From positions 52,824,001 to 52,888,000 of the forward strand of contig OX419757.1 of NCBI GenBank assembly GCA_948567375.1: 64,000 nucleotides of DNA, in the 5' to 3' direction. Both the position numbers and the translations under genes were made by a program. Below the pieces are notes generated by a model. It was given only the letters and a program-made list of their open reading frames with translations, was not told the DNA's origin and ran no database searches. Every line of letters starts with the position of its first letter. The stretch's first letter is position 1. The DNA is from Lunularia cruciata. Taxonomy: Eukaryota; Streptophyta; Marchantiopsida; Lunulariales; Lunulariaceae. This document shows, piece by piece, positions 24,782 through 38,139 of the stretch.

Positions 24782-27700
24782 ATGAGCGATACCGAGCTGA
24801 ATCGGCACGGCTTAGTCCTGTCTTGCGTCGTGTTTGGCACTTGTTTTTCAGTGCTCAGTGCACTTTCCACTGCCATTCTTGTCGCGGTGAATTGGCGCCC
24901 ATGGCGGATATACAGGTGGGTTCTGATGGATTCTCTCTTCTCAGTTGAGCTGATATTTGTATGGAAGAAGTGAGATCCTCACTGCATCAACTGACGAATG
25001 TCAAACTGAGTGAATACCCAAGCTCAGCGTCTAATTTATTGGCTTAATCGTCAGCGACTGTAGCTCCAATTAAGTTCAGAATCTGGGAACTTCATCGCTT
25101 ACCTCCAGTATCATGTCCGTCTATTCGTAATCAGCGGGGTTTTCTAATTCTACCTGCTTCTTTTACCCGTGGTAAAGCTGTATTTCCGGCGGTTTGTGAC
25201 GAACCCATCCAACATTTCCATCGGCATTCACAGAGAAATCTGTACTGAACATTATTCCTGCAGTATTCTAGCGTTATGAGGCGATGCTGGGTGCCGTCTT
25301 CGTTCAAGAATGAACTGGAGGCTTGTTGTCGGGCATGGATCATTGAGGTTTACACATAATGGACCTGGTTCCTAGTTCCGTCAGAGCTGTCGCTTGACTT
25401 AAAATGTAATGAAGAAGAAGATGACATCGAGTGGTTCACAAAGGTGTCAGCTGAACTGTCAGAATAGCTCAAGCCAAGAGCTTTGTGGCTCACAAGTCTG
25501 CTAGTATGACGGCTTAAGTCTACCAGGAATCCCAACTGTTCGTAGTCAAGGTCCAGTCCCTAGATGCATCCAAGAATGTGCGCAGTAACTCTTTTCTTAG
25601 TCGCGAAGCAAGTGAGATAGTCCACTCGGCATTGATGAGCTTGAGGTATTTCGTGTCGTAGCCGTCATTTGAGAATTCCGTAAGGTCTTAGCTGCCGGTT
25701 CACTTCTACGAAGTTTGCGCGTCAATCTTCCAATTTTTGATCACGGAACATAGGTCCTAGCCGCCGATTAACTTCTCACGAAATGTTGAGCGTGAAGGTT
25801 TTAAATTTAGATCATGGAACTTGTACGATGTACGCAACTGATTGCAGGCAAGTTTGGTTTCTACTACTAAACATACAATGTATTAGGGGTGCGCATGCGC
25901 TCTAGTGTCAATCCTAAAAGAGCTGTACGGATTCAGGATCCACTGAATCTGATTGGATGATCGCACCTCGGGCGGTATGGACAGTGTCAGTTTTACCTTC
26001 TTCTGAATGCTTTTTTGTCCTGTCATGTTCCAGTTGGATTTTCGCGCGAAAGTGGCCTTGGTTCTTGCAAGGCCCACAGCTGAGCCTTGTCGCGGGACTG
26101 CTGTGTTGGGCCGCATGGGCTTTTGTCCTGTCACCGATTGTAGTCCTTTTACTATGGGGCATGAAGCTCATTGCTCTTCTGGATCATACTACAATTGGAC
26201 TCGCAGTTATCATGGTTGGCACAGCACTTCTATTGGCATTCTATGCCATAATGCTTTGGTGGAGGACTCAATGGCAGAGCTCAAGTACGTTCGCGTCTGC
26301 ACCTTGAATTTCTAAAATCTGACAGCTGACAGAACATTTTCATGAAGAAGCCAGGTTAAGTGTTAAGTTCAAAAGCGTTAAGGTACTCAACGCCTGACTC
26401 AGTTGACATTCCTTTTTGGTGAAACAGGGGCTGTATTTGTGCTGCTCTTGCTGGCAGTGACTCTCTTATGTGGGTACGAGTTTGCGGCGGTGTATGTTAG
26501 TGCTGGAAGGAGTGCATCCCACCAATACTCACCGTCAGCATTCTTCTTCGGCGTCTCAGCTATAGCGATGGGAATAAACATGCTTTTCATCTGTAAAATG
26601 GTCTTTCACGGTACGGGCCGGTGACTTGGATACAATCCAATTAGTTTACTAGATGATATTTCACCAAACTCATCTGCGAGACGATTAATATACTGTCCGA
26701 TGTGTGCAATATCTTTCTTTGGTCGTTGCTTGAATATTTGTTTCCAAGTGCGGGTTTTTGAAAGTTTATCCACTGTGCAGAAGATGTAGCTTCAGGATAA
26801 TGACGGCTGGTTACTGATAGTAATAATGTGACTATGAGTCGTGCTGCAGGATCTGGCCTGGATGTGGATGAGTATGTGAGGCGGTCATATAAATTTGCCC
26901 ATGCCGATTGTATAGAAGTTGGTCCAGTGGCTTGTATGCCTGAACCTCCTGATCCACGAGACCCAGCTCTACACAAGCAAAACAGGTATGGGTGTGCTTT
27001 TCCTTTCCAAACAAGGGGTGGTTTGTAGCTTTCAACATGAAAACATGAAATTCATCTGGTTGTCGGTTGTCTGCAACGTTGCTGCAATGTTTCTGGATTG
27101 TATTGTCTACTACTTGGTGTTAGTGATACTATGACTGACCCTTCAACGTTTGTCCTCTCTTGTAGAGCGTTCCGTTTTGCATTCATGTATTTTGGATCTG
27201 TTCTAGTTCTGGTCGGGTACTCTGTACTATATGGACTAACAGCAAGAAAAGCTCGCTGGCTCGGAGGTGTTACGTCTGCTGCGGTGATGATTTTGGGTTT
27301 GTCACATTACTGAATCCCCTGTAATTGGAGTTTCATATTTCGTTTTCACCCGACTTGAAGTGCACACCTGTGATGAGCGCTGTCGCTACACACTACCTTA
27401 TTATGCAATGCTGTCATTGAATATTTCTGTCCCGGGGTTGCTAACGTTGAAGGTTGCATCACGTCCTCTTTCCAGACGCAAATGTGGGGGCGTGTTTGTT
27501 CGGGTTTCAACTTCTCAAGAGGCCAGTTGTAGCCCTCGTTGTAGCAGGGGTATATCGTATCATACTTATTTCTTTTGGAGTCTATTACTGGTAAGCGAAA
27601 CATCCGAAATTCTGCCTCCTTGTTCCCTTTTTTTGCATTTTCCCTGAGCATCCGGTTTCATCACGTGGAATGAAAATGACATCTATCCTTAAGAGGGCTC

Positions 27701-30700
27701 ATTTCCGAGATAACACGGTTGCTTCAGGTACCTTGGACATTGCATAAGTTATGCGGTTGTGGCAACTGTCCTTCTTGGTGCGGCCGTCAAGCGACATTTG
27801 GCGGTATTGAATCCTTCAGCAGCAAGGAGAGCAGCCTTGGAGCATACCGTCGTTCGCCTCAGAGAAGGATTCCGTAAGAAAGGACTTGGCAGTTCTTCCA
27901 GTTTCTCCGATGGTCGCACATCTAGCGCGATGCGTAGCAGTAGTGTTGAAGCCGCCCAGCTTGGTGTGGCACTAGAAGCTATGAGTAGAGCTGGTATAAG
28001 AGCTGGTGAAATACCCTACAGTGGACTGGCGAGCCAGCACCACGGATCGATTGCAGCTCAACATGGAGCGATAGGGGTGATTGAAGAATGCGCAGAAGAT
28101 GGGAGCTCGCCCATGCCAGATGATTCCGACAGAGCAGTTGCCAGGCAGGTTGGCTTGGGAGCGGGAATTGAAGAGAAGTCTCTTACTCCAAGACAGGCAG
28201 TGTCGTCGGAAGCGGATGCAGGGCTCATACCAGGAGATCGACAAGGGTTGTCAGAGAGATATAGACCGATATCACATGGTCCTGACTTTGGGCACAGTCA
28301 TGGGCACAGTCTCGAGTCTTTTTCGAGCATTGTGGGTCCACTGGATCAGCTTGATCATCTGGCGCTGATGTTTCAAGAACGTTTGAACGATCCTCGTATT
28401 ATGGCCATGCTTAGGGGAAGAAGGGGAGCGGAGCAGGATCTGACATCACTTCTTGAAGACAAAGGGTTGGATCCTAACTTTGCTGTAATGCTCAAGGAAA
28501 AGGGGCTAGATCCAACACTTTTAGCTTTACTGCAAAGAAGCAGCCTAGATGCGGACAATGATCATAGAGATAATACGGATATAGGAACTGGCGGAAACCC
28601 ATCACAAAATGCCTCCTTGCCTGAGGAGGGGGTAACATGGTCCGAGGAACTGAGGAGGAAGAAGTGGGAAACGTGGGTGCATCCCATCAGGTTTCTTGTA
28701 CAGCTTTTTGCCGGCACACCAGAGCGCGCTTGGGTTCTTTTTAGTGTTTTATTTGTCCAGGAAACTATTCTTATTGCTATCTTCCGACCTCAAAATGTGA
28801 CGGTGATAAACGCCTCTCATGAGCAGGTGAAAATACGAAACTCAGTAGAAAAAGGATAGCAGTTGAGAGTATACGAGAATCACCTCCAGGCTAGCAATTT
28901 CATGAAGTCTATTTTATTGGTAGTGATTGATTAATCACCTCGGCTTTAGTAGTTCTGGACATCTAACCATCACACCAGGGGTGCTTTTCATGTCGAGAAG
29001 TTTTCTGAAGCCTCTGTATCGAGTATACAGATGGAACCTACCTAACATACTACTTGCGCTGAGTTGCCGCAGTTCGAGTTTGGTTTCTCAGCACTGCTAT
29101 TGTCTCCAGTTGTTTGTTCTATCATGGCGTTCTTCCGGATAATGAAAGCAGAGGAGATGTATCTAACGGCAAGAGCTCGAAAGGTAAATATCTTTTCGTG
29201 TTGTCAGGTAGTCAGATCGTTATCGACAAAACATGCGTTGGCAGAATTCATTTAGTAATCCATGGTTGCCGGTCAATTCTTGATAGAAATCATTGTCGAC
29301 AATCTTGCCATAGTCAATACTGCATTCTGGACCTCGTGAGTCAAACAGGACAACTATGAGTATAAAGAGAGAAAACATGCAGGTGAGATGAAGTTACTCT
29401 GCACACTGTACCATCTCACTTTACAGGACTAGTGAATTCTGGCTGTGGAATTGTAGTATGGTTGTGATGATTCTGGAGTGGGGGCGATCACTAATAAGTT
29501 TCTTGGTGGAAACAGTATGGGTTGGTGGCATGGATCCTAAATACTTCCGTTGGACTCCTACTGGCGTTTCTCAGGTAGCTTGCCTTCTGTAACAGGAAAT
29601 TTGTCGCTTAAAGATGTGATTTTCAGATATATTTGAAGAGAGATAGAGTTTTAGCTTGGGATTTGGTGAGGAATTTCCTAGTTGATTGCTCCAAACTGAT
29701 TACGGACGACTATGTGTTTACACGTGCAGCAAGTCTTCAATTATCCTTGGCCTTGCCTTGGCCGTGCCACTCATTGCAGCGTCTCTCTCCGTAGCACTGC
29801 CATTATGGGTGCGTAATGGATACAGATTTTACAAACCTAAGGCGTCTGAACAAGGCGATGGATCACAACCTCCTCAAACCAAGGGCATTTGCGGACAGGG
29901 ACAGGTATGTTGAGTAGATTCCTCTCAAGAACCTCAAATCCGCATCGTGTTCTCTATTTGGCCCCACCGTTGTATGTTGCCTTCAAAGGACCATATACGT
30001 CACAGAGGAGAGATGTCAGGGGATATTCATGGGGATCGGTGCTCATGCGTGGCAAGTACTCTTACCATCCAAATGGACTGGTTAAACGAAGTAGATTATG
30101 TGAGGGGCTGAGTACCCTCCTTGTTTACGTCCATTTGCTCATTTTTGTCGCGTAAATTCGTCAAGGCTATGCAAGATTCGGTTACAGACTACTCCATGGT
30201 CTTGACACATGGTCGCTTCCCCGCTTCTGCAGGATATGCCGATGACTGTAGCAATCATCATATGCATCGGCGCGATCATCGGACTTGGGCTGATTATATC
30301 ATTCAAACCCCTAGATGATCTAAGCTACTCTGGATGGAGTGGACCTCAGCCAAGTTCCGATTCGCCTTACACATCATCGTTGTACTTGGGATGGGCTATA
30401 GCATCGGCTTTAGTTTTGATCATCACCGGACTATTACCAGCGGTTTCGTGGTTTGCTACCTACAGATTCTCCTTCTCGTCCGCTGTGTGCGTTGCAATTT
30501 TCATTGGTAAGAATCCCTTCAAGATTTCCTCATCCACTCAAGACTCCCTCTTTACAAGCGCTCAGTATATGCCGACTTGAAACTGCATAACAAGTGTCTG
30601 TGGGCTGCTATGCAGTGGTTCTTGTGACGTCCTGTGGTGGTTCATACATGGGTATTGTGCATGCTCGAGACGGGAGAGTGCCTGTTCAAGCAGATTTTAT

Positions 30701-33700
30701 TGCCGCCATATTACCTTTGATGTGCATTCCGGCAGCTTTACTACTAGGGTGTGGTCTGTACAAATGGTTAGTGCTTTCGGCAGTTGTCATTTTGCATTTC
30801 TTGTGAAGAAGATGCATTGCTTATGAGTATTGCTGGTTAAGCTTCTTAAGTCTTTTTTTAACGTTAGCTCGAAATGACTCAGATCAGATCTTTGCTGTTT
30901 CTGTTAAGGACTCTTTGAGGATAGAAAACGGTTCATTATCAAGAAGAATGACTCAAGTAGTGGTTCGCTTTCATCTTTAGTCCACCGTGGTCTGCTTCAG
31001 ACACATGGTATTTCCGTTTCTGACCAATGAATTGAGTTTTGCAGGAAAGACGAGGGCTGGCAACTCTCACGTGGAGTTTATGCCTGCCTTGGTGTTGGAT
31101 TGCTTTTATTGCTAGGAGCAATATCAGCTATTATTGCTATGATTGATCCTTGGATGGTTGGGCCCCCCCCCCTTCCCCACTGAACTTGGATCTCTTGTTT
31201 GAATCCATACACGCCATTTCCGAGATTTTAACATAGGTCGATAGTGCAGAGAGCTAGACACCTGTACGAGTTTTCATGTTGTGGCCCATAAAGTATACTA
31301 AATCGTATTTTAATTATTCTACGCTTTGGTACAGGTTGGAGTCGCATTTCTTTTGTTCCTAGTTATGATGGTTCTGACCATCGGTGTCGTCCATCACTGG
31401 GCTTCACATAATTTTTACCTCACGCGAATGGAGACTATTCTAGTGTGCTTGTCAACATTTGTGCTAGCCTTGGCTGCCTTCCTCGTAGGTCTGCTTGCAG
31501 GTGAGCTTTAACAACCACGTCGGGATGCTCACTATCTGGAAGACTGCTTGGCACGAAAGCATCTTAGCTATGGGTTTGTTGGGTTCGAATAACATCAATC
31601 CAAATAAGGGAAAAGAGAGTAACTGAGGCTTGATGTGGTGTCAGTTCTGTATGTCCTTCGCGGTTTCTTAGCTTGACGAATTTGCTGCTACCTACTTGCA
31701 GACGAGCCCTTCGTCGGAGCTTCAGTTGGTTACTTCGCATTTTTGTTTCTTCTCGGCGGCAGATCTTTGACGGCAAGTTTTCGATTCGCTCTTTGCCACC
31801 CAAATCTTCAGAATAAAAGAGGAAGTTTGGGGATTTGATGCCGTTTCTCCTCTTTCATATATAAAAGTGGACTAATCATGGAGGTTTCAGTCTGTCACTA
31901 TCCAGCAAATAATCAACAACGTGGGCAGACATATCTTGACTTCAACTCACGCGGACATAGATCGCTCTGTTAAAACTTTCTGTCCTGGAAAATCATAAAG
32001 GTCTACAGAAGGTCGTGCAAGTCCAAGGAACATCCAAGAAGAGGAAGTGTTCACGCAAACTCTAGGTGCAGTTTCGCAGATTTGTTTTTGTCTATGTATA
32101 TTTGGATAGACATCTGATTTTTATCTTGATTTTCCGTATCTACGCAGGTGTTGTTATCACCCCCCGTTGTGGTCTATTCTCCGCGAGTCCTACCCGTGTA
32201 TGTGTATGATGCACATGCAGACTGTGCGAAGAATGTCAGGTGAGGCAGTCAATCTGAGAAGGTCTGTCTCTTACAAGTAGTCTAATTTCTTAGTCGTCGG
32301 GTCCCTGGATTTATTTTTTACGAGGTCCCCCTTGATGAACGATGCCGGGATTTTATCCTATGCCTTCCCTGATTGGTGATCGGTGTTTCAACCTTCTGCA
32401 GCGGAGCTTTCCTTGTCCTATATGGTATAGCATTGGGGACTGCAGGATGGGGTGTTGTTGCAAGTTTGGAAATCTATCCACCCTTTGCGGGGGCTGCTGT
32501 GTCTGCCACAACTCTTGTTGTAGCATTTGGTTTTGCTGTATCTCGCCCTCAATCAACTGTGAAGGTACTCCTTTTATATTTCATACTGAATATTGAACAT
32601 CTGTTGGTGATTCCCTTCTTTTTGACGTATGTTCTCTAGTGTAATGTTTCACAGCACGAAGGATATTTGTTGTGCTACGAAGAGCTGACTCATTTTCTTT
32701 GGTCTCAACAGAGAATGGAGGATGCTTTGCATTTTCTGAAGAAAGACACCATTGTCCAGGCCATAGCGCGTTCATCCACAAAGGTGGAGCATAGGTTTCA
32801 TTTCTGTTTCACGACAGATACATCACACTATTTTAAATCAGGATTTTCTGTCTTTATTACTTGCTGCTCGACGAGCATTGGTAGTTGATACATCTTATTT
32901 TATTACGTACAATCAATCAAACTAAAGATTACTGTACATCTTGCTGTCTTGAAACAGTGAATGACAAGTTTGATGTCTTTATCACGCAGACAAGGAACGC
33001 TCTCTCTGGAACATATTCTGCACCGCAAAGATCAGCAAGCTCTGCTGCTCTGCTGGTTGGAGATGCAGCCATGGCCCGCGACAAAGCTGGGAACTTTGTG
33101 CTACCTAGAGCTGACGTGTTGAAACTGCGGGAGCGTTTGAGAAATGAAGAACTAGCAGCGGGTTTATTCTGGTGCAAACCGGGGGTTGGCTTCATTCGCC
33201 ATGACTCTACCTTGGATGTTGGATATCGAAGGAAACTGTGCGCTCATGCTCGAATTCTCGCTCTCGAGGAAGCGATTGATACAGAGTGGGTTTATATGTG
33301 GGACAAATTTGGGGGCTATTTGCTTCTAGTCCTTGGACTTGCGGCTCGTGCCGAACGCGTACAGGTAGGTCCAATGATGACGTGTCAATGTTATTCACTT
33401 CACAGTCTTTTAATGTGAATGCGATAAAATTCAGTATACTTAATCAAGATCTTTGACGTTTGTTGATTTGAATAGGATGAGGTTCGTCTACGACTGTTTT
33501 TGGACAGCATTGGATCTTCAGACCTTAGTGCTAAGGAGATTAGAAGCTGGACTACCGAGGATAGAAAGCGATTCGAGATGGTTCAAGAAGAGTAAGTGTT
33601 TAGCTGCAAAATTTCATATATTCTGGCCAGAATTCGTTGTCAATGATCTTGGTCAGCTCTTGGACGTCAACTGAGTTGCAAGTTGACTGTCAATTGTCTT

Positions 33701-36700
33701 GCGTAACAATGCCATACAATTTGGAATTGACAACCCGTTCATCTGTTGTAGTTACATGCGAGAGAAAGAAATGGAGGAGGAACTGATGCAGCAACGACGC
33801 GAGGAGGAAGGGAAAGGGAAAGAACGAAGAAAAGCTTTACTCGAGAAGGAAGAACGAAGACGACGTGAAATAGAGGCTTCAGTTATTGCATCTGTACCTG
33901 ATGTAGGCACCAAAGAAGCAGCAGCAATGGCCGCTGCCGTTCGGGCAGTGGGTGGGGATGTTTTATTTGATGAAAGCAAAGCTGGGGATCAAGTGTTAAG
34001 CATAGCTCGACACATACTTGTCGCACAAAGAGCTCGACGAGCACAGGAGGTACAAGAGAGAGGAATGAAAGATGAACGGTTGTTGTGATTCTCTGTTGCG
34101 TTTATGTTGGTGCAAGAGCTTCCAGATGCAGAGGTTGTCGTGTTCCATTGAGTAAAATATTTTCCGCCTTCTGGGGGCATTCCACTTAACTTTCCATTTT
34201 CTTTCGCGCGGCGTGTAAGAATGTGGAGTTTTAGCGTTTTTTTTAGCATTATTCCCACATAGGTCACAGCTACTGAGAGTGCAGGTGTTCTTTTGTACTT
34301 GCTTTACAGACTGGTGTAACAGGAGCTCAGTGTATAATTGATGATGAACCACGCTCAGTGCCAAGGCCATGTGGTGTTCTTGACCCTTCTTTATGTGGAA
34401 GCCGGAAAGTTACTTTCTCGGCAGCTGTCTTGGTTCAGCCGGAGTCAGGTCCAATTTGTTTGATGGGGTCGGAAGCACAGCAACGTATTTGCTGGGAAAT
34501 ATTGATTGCTGGAGCAGAGCAAGGTTTAGAAGCAGGGCAGGTTGGACTTCGGCTTGTAGTTAAGGGTGCCGGACAAACTACACTAGTCAAACAGTGGAAT
34601 ATTGGCAATACGAGTCTTGCCGACGGAAGGTAAGTTGGAATAATGGAGTGATGGTTATTTGCAACCTTTTGAAGTGAATCTTGCGGGTTGGTCAGGAACG
34701 ATTGATGTTTCTTTGAAGTCTCCGGATTTTGAGTCAAATGACTCCTCAGGCGAATTAAAGAGGTGGCACGTGTTTGCAGATGGCATACTGTAACTGTGAC
34801 ACTAGATGCCGAGGTCGGGGAAGCAGCAACATATCTGGATGGCCACTTTGATGGGGCTGCACCGTTGGAATCTCTAAATGGCTTGCAGATACCCGCTGAG
34901 AAGGGCATTTGGGAGGATGGCACGGAAGTTTGGGTGGGAATACGACCGCCGATGGATTTGGATGCGTTTGGAAGGTCTGACAGCGAGGGGAATGATTCAA
35001 GAATGCATGTTATGGATGTATTTCTGTGGGGAAGACTGCTGACGGAAGATGAGATCATGTCAGTTCACCACAGCACCAGTAGCAGCGCTGAGGAGTACAA
35101 CGAACATAATCTTCCAGATGACGATTGGCGAGGGTCACCCATTGAATCGCCTGTGAGAACTTCTTCATGTTGTTTTTTGGAAATCATTTCGATCAGCTAA
35201 GATGCCATTTATTTGGTTGTAACTCAACGATTTCTGTCATGTGTATAAGCAAGGAATGCATCGCTTTTTTTGGCGTGATCATATGGTCATTTTCACTAAT
35301 CAATTTCCGTCGAATGGCAGATGGAGGAATGGGCTTACGAGGTTCCAGATCTGGACTTGAATGACCACGATGAGCTTTACTGGGACGACCAACCTGCTAA
35401 TGGCAGGAAGAGAAAAGCTGAGAAGGAGACGCTGGCTATTGATATGGACTACATATCGAGAAAGCTCAGACGACCAAAGATGGAAACACAAGAAGAGGTT
35501 ACTCAAAGGATGCGTGCTTTAGAGTTAGCCGTGAAGGAAGCATTGGCTGCACGGGGAGAGACGCACTTCACTGATCAGGAGTTTCCGCCTACTAATCATT
35601 CATTGCATGTTGACCCTGATCACCCAATGCCGAAGCTCCAGGTAAATGATGCTACCCTTTTCTTTGTCAAACATGATACTGCAAATATTGAAGCTGTGTC
35701 AGTCCACAGATGAATATGTTCCTAGGTGCTGACCGCACAGCTTTGTAAAGTGTCGTCTTCTTCATGTTTCATGTTTCATATAATGTAGTGCGTATTGCCA
35801 GAGACGAGGGTCTAAGTTTGTTTTCAGCCTGGTTATATTATGTGCTCACCTAAAATTTGGTCTCATCTCTTAAACGATGTAGCAGGTTGTGAGGGAGTGG
35901 TTACGACCTGGTGCAGCAGTGAGGGAAGCCAGCCCTATCTCTCCTCCTTGCTTGTTTTCAGGACCTGCAAACGCGTCCGACGTCTGCCAGGTAAGTTTGA
36001 TTGCACAAATTCCCCGTCTGTCAGTTCTAGATGTCGCATAGACTCAATCTGACATAAATTACACTATACTATCTTCTATCCTCATTTGCAGCTGTTTAAC
36101 TGATCTGTAACTTGCTGATTGGCGTCAAGTCTAATCTTATAATCTCGAACCTGATGCATCTTGTTCGCCTTCACAGGGCCGCTTGGGAGATTGCTGGTTT
36201 CTTAGTGCTGTTGCTGTGCTAACAGAAGCCTCAAAAATTGCTGAAGTGATAGTTACCCCTGAATTTAACGAGGAGGGTATTTATACCGTCCGATTCTGTA
36301 TCCAGGTTTGTAACCAACCCGTGTCACCACGTTGGATGCGTTTGTTTCTGCAATGAAAAACTCCAGTATGCTGTCATTGCGCTTGTGGTCTGTCTCATAT
36401 TCACTGAGGTCCAAGGTTCCAGGGTTAGGCGTCTGAGTTTAGAAATGAGAAATATTGGACTTCACAAAATTGATTGTCTTGGTCTGTTGTATCGTGTATT
36501 CTGTGGCTCAGCCTTATAACATTGGCTTTACTTGCAGGGTGAATGGGTTGCTGTTGTTGTTGACGACTGGATTCCATGTGAAGCTCGCGGGAAGCCTGCT
36601 TTTGCTACCAGTAGGAAGGGGAATGAATTATGGGTTTCCATCCTTGAAAAGGCCTACGCAAAGCTGCATGGATCTTATGAAGCTTTGGACGCAGGAGTCG

Positions 36701-38139
36701 TACAGGATGCTTTAGTAGATTTAACAGGTGGTGCCGGGGAGGAGATTGATATGACCAGTCCACACGTCCAGTTAGATCTTGCTAGCGGAAGACTTTGGAC
36801 TCAGCTTGTACGTTTCAAGCAGGAAGGTTTCCTGCTTGGAGCTGGCAGTCCTTCTGGTTCAGACGCTTCTGTATCTTCGAGTGGGATTGTTCAAGGTCAT
36901 GCCTACTCGTTGCTTCAGGTAAGAATCATAATTGAGTTATTCAATTAGTTCAGATTACTTCAGCAACCCAAAAGAGAAGTGTAGTAGTAATATTGTGGTG
37001 TGTCATCGTTTTCTAGATATCTACTGTGGTTGTTGAGGATACCTCGTGGTGTGAGATGTGAGACCTTGAACTCAAACACGTGTCCTTTTGGTTTATTTTG
37101 AAGGTTTGTGAGGTGGATGGGCACAAGCTTGTTCAAATTCGTAATCCGTGGGCGAATGAAGTGGAGTGGAACGGCCCTTGGTCTGACTTGTCTGCCGAGT
37201 GGACTGATCGGATGAAACACAAACTCAAATACACCCCTCAGGTATCCTTCTAGACGAGAACTACTTCATGGGTTACAGGAAGAGGCAGAAGGAGCCGGTT
37301 ATGCGAAGCATAGTTTTGAAAGTTGTCTGGTCATAGTATATGGAGCAATGGATTGCTTTCTGTGCTCCTTTATGGGTCTTGTCCTTTGAGCTTTGAGACT
37401 AGCAAGAGTATCTGGGCTGTCAAAAGTCATTACCAGCTATGGACTAATTTTGGCTTGCCTGATGCAGGCGGCAGACGGCGTCTTTTGGATGTCGTGGCAA
37501 GACTTCCAGCTTCATTTTCGCTCTTTATACGTCTGTCGAATATATCCTCCTGAAATGAGGTACTCGGTTCGAGGACAGTGGCGTAGCTCGTCCGCTGGTG
37601 GATGTCAAGACTATGATACTTGGCATCAGAATCCTCAATTCCATCTGAAGGCTGTAGGTGCAGATGCTCGACTGCCAATCCACGTGTTTGTAACTCTCAC
37701 GCAGGTAATAATAGCAATAATAATAGTTCGTACTTTACGCATTAACTCCAAGACCGATTATTTAAAATGTATGCCTGCATCTGGTTGATGATATCTTGGC
37801 TTAACAGATCTTCCGTGATGCCAGATTCAGGGTGTAGGGTTTTCCTCAAGAAGTCGTCCCGGATATAGGAATGTTCAATCGGGTGGCGATTCTTCTTTGT
37901 TTTATATCGGAATGAGGATAATCAAAACAAGGGGAAGGCGATCAGGTCCAAACATCTACATGCACGAGGCGGTTACGGGGACGGATTATGTAAATACGCG
38001 GGAAATTCCATGTGAAATGGTTCTGGAGCCTGATCCTGATGGGTACACCATAGTGCCTACCACTTATGCTCCCGGTCAAGAATGCCAGTTTTTGCTCTCG
38101 GTGTTTACGAAGGCTGCCATCACTCTTGAACCGCTATAA
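24782..38139 (+). CDS. DEK1: DEK1: membrane-anchored calpain (defective kernel 1 / phytocalpain)
   Basis: This is the land-plant regulator of cell-division orientation and cell fate, a plasma-membrane calpain cysteine protease. My model has 30 exons with consistent phases, about 2198 residues: 24782-24915, 26034-26284, 26428-26610, 26850-26985, 27166-27296, 27476-27590, 27728-28826, 29073-29183, 29516-29574, 29730-29904, 30233-30506, 30616-30766, 31045-31156, 31335-31500, 31702-31772, 32148-32239, 32402-32564, 32712-32783, 32990-33364, 33476-33591, 33752-34049, 34310-34629, 34780-35152, 35321-35641, 35886-35990, 36177-36305, 36538-36918, 37104-37241, 37468-37704, 37831-38139. Exons 1-18 give many membrane spans (start MSDTELNRHG, then NWRPWR) interrupted by the large exon-7 loop (residues about 317-683). 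Exons 19-21 give a charged linker (REKEMEEE). Exons 22-23 give an LG3-like domain (about 1429-1659). The protease core and C2-like tail follow, with catalytic Cys1807 (GRLGDCWFL), His1965 (GHAYS) and Asn1985 (IRNPW). Only this ATG keeps the family N-terminus; exact start and leader remain inferred. Confidence 0.96.
31773..32147 (+). other. DEK1: GC-AG intron 15 of DEK1
   Basis: Exon 15 must end at ACG (31770-31772) to join in phase with exon 16, which starts GTGTTG at 32148 after TACGCAG. The intron then starts GCAAGT, a GC donor in an otherwise consensus context. The nearby GT at 31777-31778 would shift the frame. The joined reading (RSLT then VLLSPP) matches the conserved DEK1 membrane segment. 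Confidence 0.85.
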
